The translations under genes were made by a program, and so were the position numbers. This document shows, piece by piece, positions 58,051 to 62,000 of a stretch of DNA of 62,000 bases. The stretch is from positions 90,001-152,000 of the forward strand of contig CAUYUJ010017659.1 in assembly GCA_963575745.1 (NCBI GenBank), in the 5' to 3' direction. Every line of letters begins with the position of its first letter. The first letter of the stretch is position 1. The notes beneath the pieces are model-generated. The model saw nothing but the letters and a program-made list of their open reading frames with translations, searched no databases and had not been told where the DNA came from. This stretch comes from Prorocentrum cordatum. Taxonomy: Eukaryota; Sar; Dinophyceae; Prorocentrales; Prorocentraceae.

Positions 58051-58509
58051 CCCTTGATGGCAGTGCGACCCTGAGGTCCGACGTAGCGCCCCGACGTCCG
58101 ACGGCCAGAGCCCCAGACCTCATCTTTCCTCGCCCTGTTCGAGCCAGGTCGATCTATGTATAAAGAGGCCCGGGGACAATAGTAAGTACACACTCAAATA
58201 TCAGGGTTCCCTATCTTTGCCAACTTTCCCATATCTTCTGGGTTTTCGTCTCCCCATTTTCCCATGACTTTCCTGGGAGGCGACGATTCATCTTGTCTGT
58301 GTGTTTTTGTCCCCTCCTGACTGTCAGGGTCACAGCGCCCGAACAGGGCGAAAACGCCCGGCTGGAACACACTGATGCTGCCCGGATCGCAGGGGACGAC
58401 CACATACGCTATGCGACTGCGCCAGTCCTGGCGGGGCCGACCCCGGGCCGGCCCATGACGGGCCGTGCGCTGCCCAGCTGTCCGGCCGAAGGCCTCGCCC
58501 CTCCTGCAG
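58051..58509. other. Spacer with weak coding hints near 58400-58500
   Basis: From about 58400 third-position G/C rises in overlapping frames on both strands, leading to the exon candidate at 58510. The earlier part shows nothing. Confidence 0.4.
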
Positions 58510-58620
58510 GACAGCCCCTGGGCGACGGCCGAGGCCCTCGGGTGCTGCCAGAAGTGGCCCCGGCCCCAGCTGCCAGAGTACCTCTTGCTCCGAGGAGAAG
58601 AGCCCAGCGACCTGGGCGAG
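58510..58620 (+). CDS. Candidate internal exon (37 codons)
   Basis: CCCCTCCTGCAG at 58498-58509 is a good acceptor. The exon reads DSPWATAEALGCCQKWPRPQ and then LPEYLLLRGEEPSDLGE with strong G/C at third positions. It ends at GGCGAG|GC (58620/58621), a GC-type donor. Length 111 nt is an exact number of codons. A WATAEALGCCQKW helix with two adjacent Cys is notable. Family not recognised. An F2 repeat follows within 40 bp. Confidence 0.5.
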
Positions 58621-58649
58621 GCAACCTTTTCGCAAGGAGCGCGTTGGCC

Positions 58650-58745
58650 CGGCTTCGGGCCCCAGGGCCATCGTGAGTCCATCCAGCTCGAAAGCTGCAG
58701 CAGGAAGATGGGGTCGGGGGCTCTGGTCGTGATCTTCCCGCGGTT
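58650..58745 (+). repeat. Dispersed repeat family F2, copy
   Basis: GGGCCCCAGGGCCATCGTGA, CAGCTCGAAAGCTGCAGCAG, GAAGATGGGGTCGGGGGCTC and TGGTCGTGATCTTCCCGC. Confidence 0.65.
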
Positions 58746-58989
58746 CAGCATTTTTGTGCGCAACGTCGCGTGCCGGTACCGCTACGCTTCCCCCGTCTCC
58801 ACGGCAGGCTCCATTTTGAAATTATGGGCAGAACGCACCCATGGAGAGGTCTGGGGAGTTGCGGTATCGCAGTACCCTTCTGCCCCCCCCCACTCACGAG
58901 GCCCAGGGGGCCCAAGAGGCTCCAGATATGGCGCGCGAAGATAGTCGGGACAGCACCTGCGCCAGGGCCAGACATCCGCCGATATGATA
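58746..58989. other. Spacer, nothing recognised
   Basis: GGAGAGGTCTGGGGAGTTGCGGTATCGCAGTACC is nearly repeated at 10140 (GGAGGTCTGGGGAGTAGCGG and TATCGGTGCC), a further short dispersed similarity. No exon call. Confidence 0.45.
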
Positions 58990-59115
58990 TGATATGGCCA
59001 ATGAGCGGCCGCAGAGGTCCCGACCCTTTCCCCAGGGCCAGTTCTTCGCCAGGGGCCCGTTTTTGGTAGCCCCCCCTGGCTGCATTGGGCCCGGCAACGG
59101 GCCCCATGCTGCAGA
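58990..59115 (-). repeat. Dispersed repeat family F1, reverse copy
   Basis: GCGGCCGCAGAGGTCCCGAC, CCTTTCCCCAGGGCCAGTTC, GGGGCCCG and CATTGGGCCCGG, the F1 boxes in reverse complement. Confidence 0.65.
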
Positions 59116-59312
59116 GGCCGCACATCGAGGAAAGACGCCAGGGATTTGGAGGCTGCAGACCCTGGAGGATTCTTTACCTCACGAGGGCGGCGGTGGTACA
59201 CGTGGCCAAGCCCCAATGGGAGCCCCACCGTCTTCCGGACCCTGGACTCCTTCTCCGAGGGCTCCTTATCCCTGGCAGCACCCGGTGCCCCTCACCGTGC
59301 GCGCCATCCTCG

Positions 59313-59522
59313 GAGATCATGGGGGGCCACTTCTGGCAGGCATCCGACGGCGAGGCGGCGCGCGGCGCCCCGTGGTGGATGTGCCCCCCGACGAGCCCCG
59401 CCCGGGGGCCCCTGCAGCCCAGGGCCGGGGCGCCCGTGGGCCGCCAGGGCCCCGCCGCCGGGAGGCCCGCGGAGGCGCCCGCCGAGGCAGCGTGCGGCAG
59501 GGGCCAGGCGCCCGCCGTCAAG
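59313..59522 (+). CDS. Candidate internal exon, unknown protein
   Basis: In the frame with GAG at 59313 the block reads EIMGGHFWQASDGEAARGAP, WWMCPPTSPARGPLQPRAGA and then Ala/Pro/Gly-rich sequence ending AACGRGQAPAVK. Nearly every codon ends in G or C. AAG|GA at 59522/59523 could be a GA-type donor; the acceptor is not clear (CTCGGAG at 59310-59315 is one option). The first part (HFWQASDGE...WWMCPP) looks folded, the rest disordered. A GGA tract starts 25 bp later. Family not recognised. Confidence 0.5.
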
Positions 59523-59547
59523 GATCCGGGGCAACGGTCCGAGGGCG

Positions 59548-59612
59548 GGAGAGGAGCAGGAGGAGGAGGAGGAGGAGGAGGAGGAGGAGGAGGAGGAGCT
59601 GGAGGAGCAGGA
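59548..59612. repeat. GGA tract
   Basis: (GGA)n of about 60 bp. Confidence 0.95.
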
Positions 59613-60105
59613 GGGCGAGACGGAGGTTGACTGCCCAGAAGGGGGGGCGGGGAGGAGCAGGTCAGGAACGGGGCGGGTGGATAGACCTCCTACCCTGACA
59701 CGTCGATTGAGGAATGGGCCGTTTTCGGTTCGCGAGAGGGCGTCGCGGCCGTCATGTTTGCGGGTCCAGGTCCGTCGGTTTCGGTCCCAGGTCGTTTTCA
59801 CTAAGGGGAGGTCTACCGCCGAGTAAGGCCGGCTCAGGGAGGGAGGCGTCGAGCCTCGAGCGCCCGCTCCTCGCCGGCAGGGACCCGATGGCCCACCCCG
59901 CCCAGGGGGCGTGGGGATGCGCCGTCGGGGTCCTCTCGGCGATGCATCGCCGATTCCAGCTCGATGGCTCCCCCCTCCCGAGCTGGCCCCCCTCTCGTTC
60001 ATGTGCCCCTCGCGTGAAGGAGAACCTGGCGCCGCCGCTGTCGGACGTGCTCTGGGATTTCACAAGTCTTGCCGGGAAGCAGACGCATCTATCTATGTCT
60101 CTGTA
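59613..60105. other. Spacer with a TIR element 3 trace
   Basis: GGCGATGCATCGCCGATTCC at 59937 recalls the arm of TIR element 3. Otherwise open frames without bias. Confidence 0.4.
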
Positions 60106-60109
60106 AACA

Positions 60110-60195
60110 CACATATCTATATATATATATATATATGTAAATGTGTGTGTATGTATATGTGTAGATATATGTGTGCATATACATATATATATGAA
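60110..60195. repeat. TA / TGTA microsatellite
   Basis: TA and TGTATG runs. Confidence 0.95.
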
Positions 60196-60279
60196 AAACC
60201 TATACAACCGCCCTGCGGGCGATAAGGAGGGGGGGATTGAGATCAAATGCCCACCCTGACTGACCTCCAGCCTGTCACC

Positions 60280-60485
60280 TTGATCTCATCTCTCTCTTTC
60301 CCTCTGTCTCTCTCTCTCTCTGTCTTTCTCTTTCTCTCTCTGATGGATTGCGTTGGGTGTATTGGATTGGGTGGGATAAGTAAGATAAGATGAGACAATA
60401 TGGGTTGGATCAGATAAGATGGATTGGATTGGACAAGATGGATTGGAAAAGATAAGCTGGATTGGATAAGAAAGCCCGCCGCAGG
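60280..60485. repeat. CT repeat followed by GGATTGGATAAGAT-type repeat
   Basis: (CT)n with TCTTTC at 60283-60340, then GGATTGGAT and AGATAAGAT words to about 60470. Confidence 0.88.
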
Positions 60486-60529
60486 CGCCGAAAAAAATGA
60501 ATTATGAAATTAGCGACATGCGTTAGCGC

Positions 60530-60697
60530 CAGGACCCCCCGGACACCCGGGACACCGCCTGGCCCAATTGGGACACCTCCCGGCCACCGGCGGACGGGAA
60601 ACGGACTTTCGCTCCTACTGACACCCGGGACACCGCCCGGCCCAACTGGGACACCTCCCAGCCACCGGCGGACGGGAACGGACTTTCGCTCTTAATT
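60530..60697. repeat. Tandem duplication of about 80 bp
   Basis: ACACCCGGGACACCGCCTGG, TGGGACACCTCCCGGCCACC and GGCGGACGGGAAACGGACTT occur twice in order, with small differences. Confidence 0.92.
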
Positions 60698-61239
60698 CGG
60701 CCAAGCTTCGCCACGCCCGCATGCACGACACGAACACGAAACCGAAGCCGATTGCCCGGTGCGGGGGTCTCCGTTTCACTGCGATCTCACCCCCCAACCT
60801 CCGATCACACAGGTATGTGTATGTGTTATCGCTTCGTTGCTCACTCCGCCGGCCCATATTGCCTCGCCGCTGTCGTTTGTCGGGGTGTCAAGCGCCCCCA
60901 GGAAGTTAATCATCTGCCCATCGTTGGGAGGGGCTCGTAGAGACCTCCCAAGGTTGGTGGGGCGGGGCCATCACGGCGGGGGCCATGACTCCCTCCCCGA
61001 TCGTAAGTTGTTGTTTCTTTCGGCACATCTTGTGTTCCTCCTGGGACGCCCCCGACAAACGAAAAAGGATTGTTTCACTCGGGGCCATCCACTGCAGGAG
61101 GGATCCCCAGGGAGCACTGGCACACTTGAGGCCTGGCGGCCAAGGTATGCACGGTGTGTGACGCGGGTCGGGAGATCCTTTCTCTCAATGTACTCCAATC
61201 TGTCGGGTGGGGCAAGAGGCTCAGGGCGGGCTAGGCGTA
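60698..61239. other. Spacer, nothing recognised
   Basis: No consistent codon bias. Contains a CACGGCGGGGGCCATGACTC box also seen near 55033. Confidence 0.45.
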
Positions 61240-61385
61240 TACGTCACAGCGGCGACGCCGCGGCGGCGACAGGCGGCGGCGGCGGCGAGGTATCACCCTC
61301 CGCGTTCGGCTCCGCCGCTGCCGCCGAGGCGGGTGGGGTGCACGGCACGCCGCCGCCCAAGGACGGGGCCGGCTGTCGAAGAACC
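61240..61385 (+). CDS. Candidate internal exon, Gly/Ala-rich
   Basis: The frame reads HSGDAAAATGGGGGEVSPSA and FGSAAAAEAGGVHGTPPPKD followed by GAGCRR. Codons end mostly in G or C. Low complexity makes the case weaker than for the exons at 52050 or 58510. A TATACGTCACAG acceptor-like site lies at its start. No family. Confidence 0.35.
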
Positions 61386-61474
61386 CGGGTCGTTCGGAGT
61401 CCGCGCCGTGGGTTCCCAGGTTTTTGTCGATATTTGCTGTTTCAGTCCGGGGGGGGTTTCTTCGATTTTGGCAC

Positions 61475-61580
61475 CGGTGGGGCTCATTATCGGGCCCCGG
61501 GCCCCAGGGCCATCGAAAAATGAGCCGGGGCGAAAAGTTTGCCCCGGGGAAGGGTTCGGGACCTTTGGGCTCGGGTGTTG
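61475..61580 (+). repeat. Dispersed repeat family F1, copy
   Basis: GGGCCCCAGGGCCATCGAAA, GAGCCGGGGCGAAAAGTTTG, CCCCGGGGAAGGGTTCGGGA and CCTTTGGGC. The central boxes are among the best preserved in the family. Confidence 0.7.
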
Positions 61581-62000
61581 CCCCTGGCTTATGAAGAGCC
61601 TCCAGGCTGTCCGAGGAGGCCACCACGGCCTCCAGAGTGCACCCCTCGCGAGGCCCAGAGGGCCCCGTGGGGGGCCCAAAATGACGCGAAAAGCTGGGCG
61701 CACCTTGGGCCACAGAACCTTTAGTGGCAATCCGCTTCATGCAGCTGGCCTCAGCCCCCATCGCCGTGCGCTTTCCTTGGAACGTTAGTGCATCCGGCGC
61801 CAGGAGGCGCCAGGAGGCGCCTGAGAGGCTCGAGATGCCGATCGCACGTTCTACTCAGAACGGCGGCTCAGACATTCCCGATGTTCAAGGCCTCTCGACA
61901 AACAAGAGGCGATCGCTCTCGTGCCCTCGGTGCGGACCAAGCTTCGGCAGTAGGCGGCGCGGCGCGGGAGGAGACAGTGGCCCGCTTCGGCCACGCGAGA
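61581..62000. other. Spacer at window end
   Basis: A triple GGCGCCAGGAGGCGCC-type repeat at 61796-61822 is the only structure seen. No exon bias. Confidence 0.45.

Overview
The window looks like nuclear DNA of a dinoflagellate. The direct evidence is two degenerate copies of the dinoflagellate 22-nt spliced-leader sequence (32332-32353, 20 of 22 matching; 24963-24984, 19 of 22). Supporting evidence is a GC-rich background, short exon-like islands with almost only G or C at codon position 3, apparent GC-AG and GA-AG introns beside GT-AG, an introner-like intron, LINE-type retroelements and very abundant simple repeats. A Prorocentrum-like genome is plausible, but the genus cannot be fixed from this sequence. 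There is no rRNA, convincing tRNA, CRISPR array, bacterial operon or organelle gene.

Layout. 1-3.4 kb: GC-rich spacer with one acidic exon candidate (2544-2800). 3.4-6.5 kb: the best host gene, two long exons (3530-4281 and 4485-about 6539) split by a mobile-looking intron, with a second copy of that intron directly upstream. 6.5-9 kb: phased TTGG arrays, a nine-copy palindrome array and a GGCGAC tandem repeat. 9-10.5 kb: very GC-rich exon-like blocks of uncertain strand. 11.5-21.7 kb: alternating CCAA arrays and microsatellites, with a 105-bp exon candidate near 15.3 kb. 22-28 kb: scattered exon fragments, a dispersed repeat family, a spliced-leader relic with a coiled-coil retroelement ORF, and a minus-strand pair of zinc-finger and membrane exons. 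28-31.7 kb: a GGA tract, TTGG arrays and a 150-bp tandem repeat. 31.7-37.1 kb: an exon candidate, then a decayed but nearly full-length LINE running from spliced-leader relic through ORF1, endonuclease and reverse transcriptase to a C-terminal finger. 38-39 kb: three terminal-inverted-repeat elements in a row. 40.7-44.2 kb: a second LINE, 5'-truncated, with RT and RNase H. 44.5-62 kb: more microsatellites, a 78-bp minisatellite, dispersed repeats and further isolated exon candidates.

Most of the window is therefore intronic or intergenic repeat. The host coding content is small islands that could be exons of genes with very long introns. The retroelements are all broken by frameshifts or stops. 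The strongest candidates for something undescribed are (i) a dispersed repeat whose TTGG/CCAA tetranucleotides recur every 10-11 bp, one helical turn, around two conserved non-repetitive cores; (ii) spliced-leader relics at the 5' ends of retroelements; and (iii) introner-like elements carrying their own 3' splice site.
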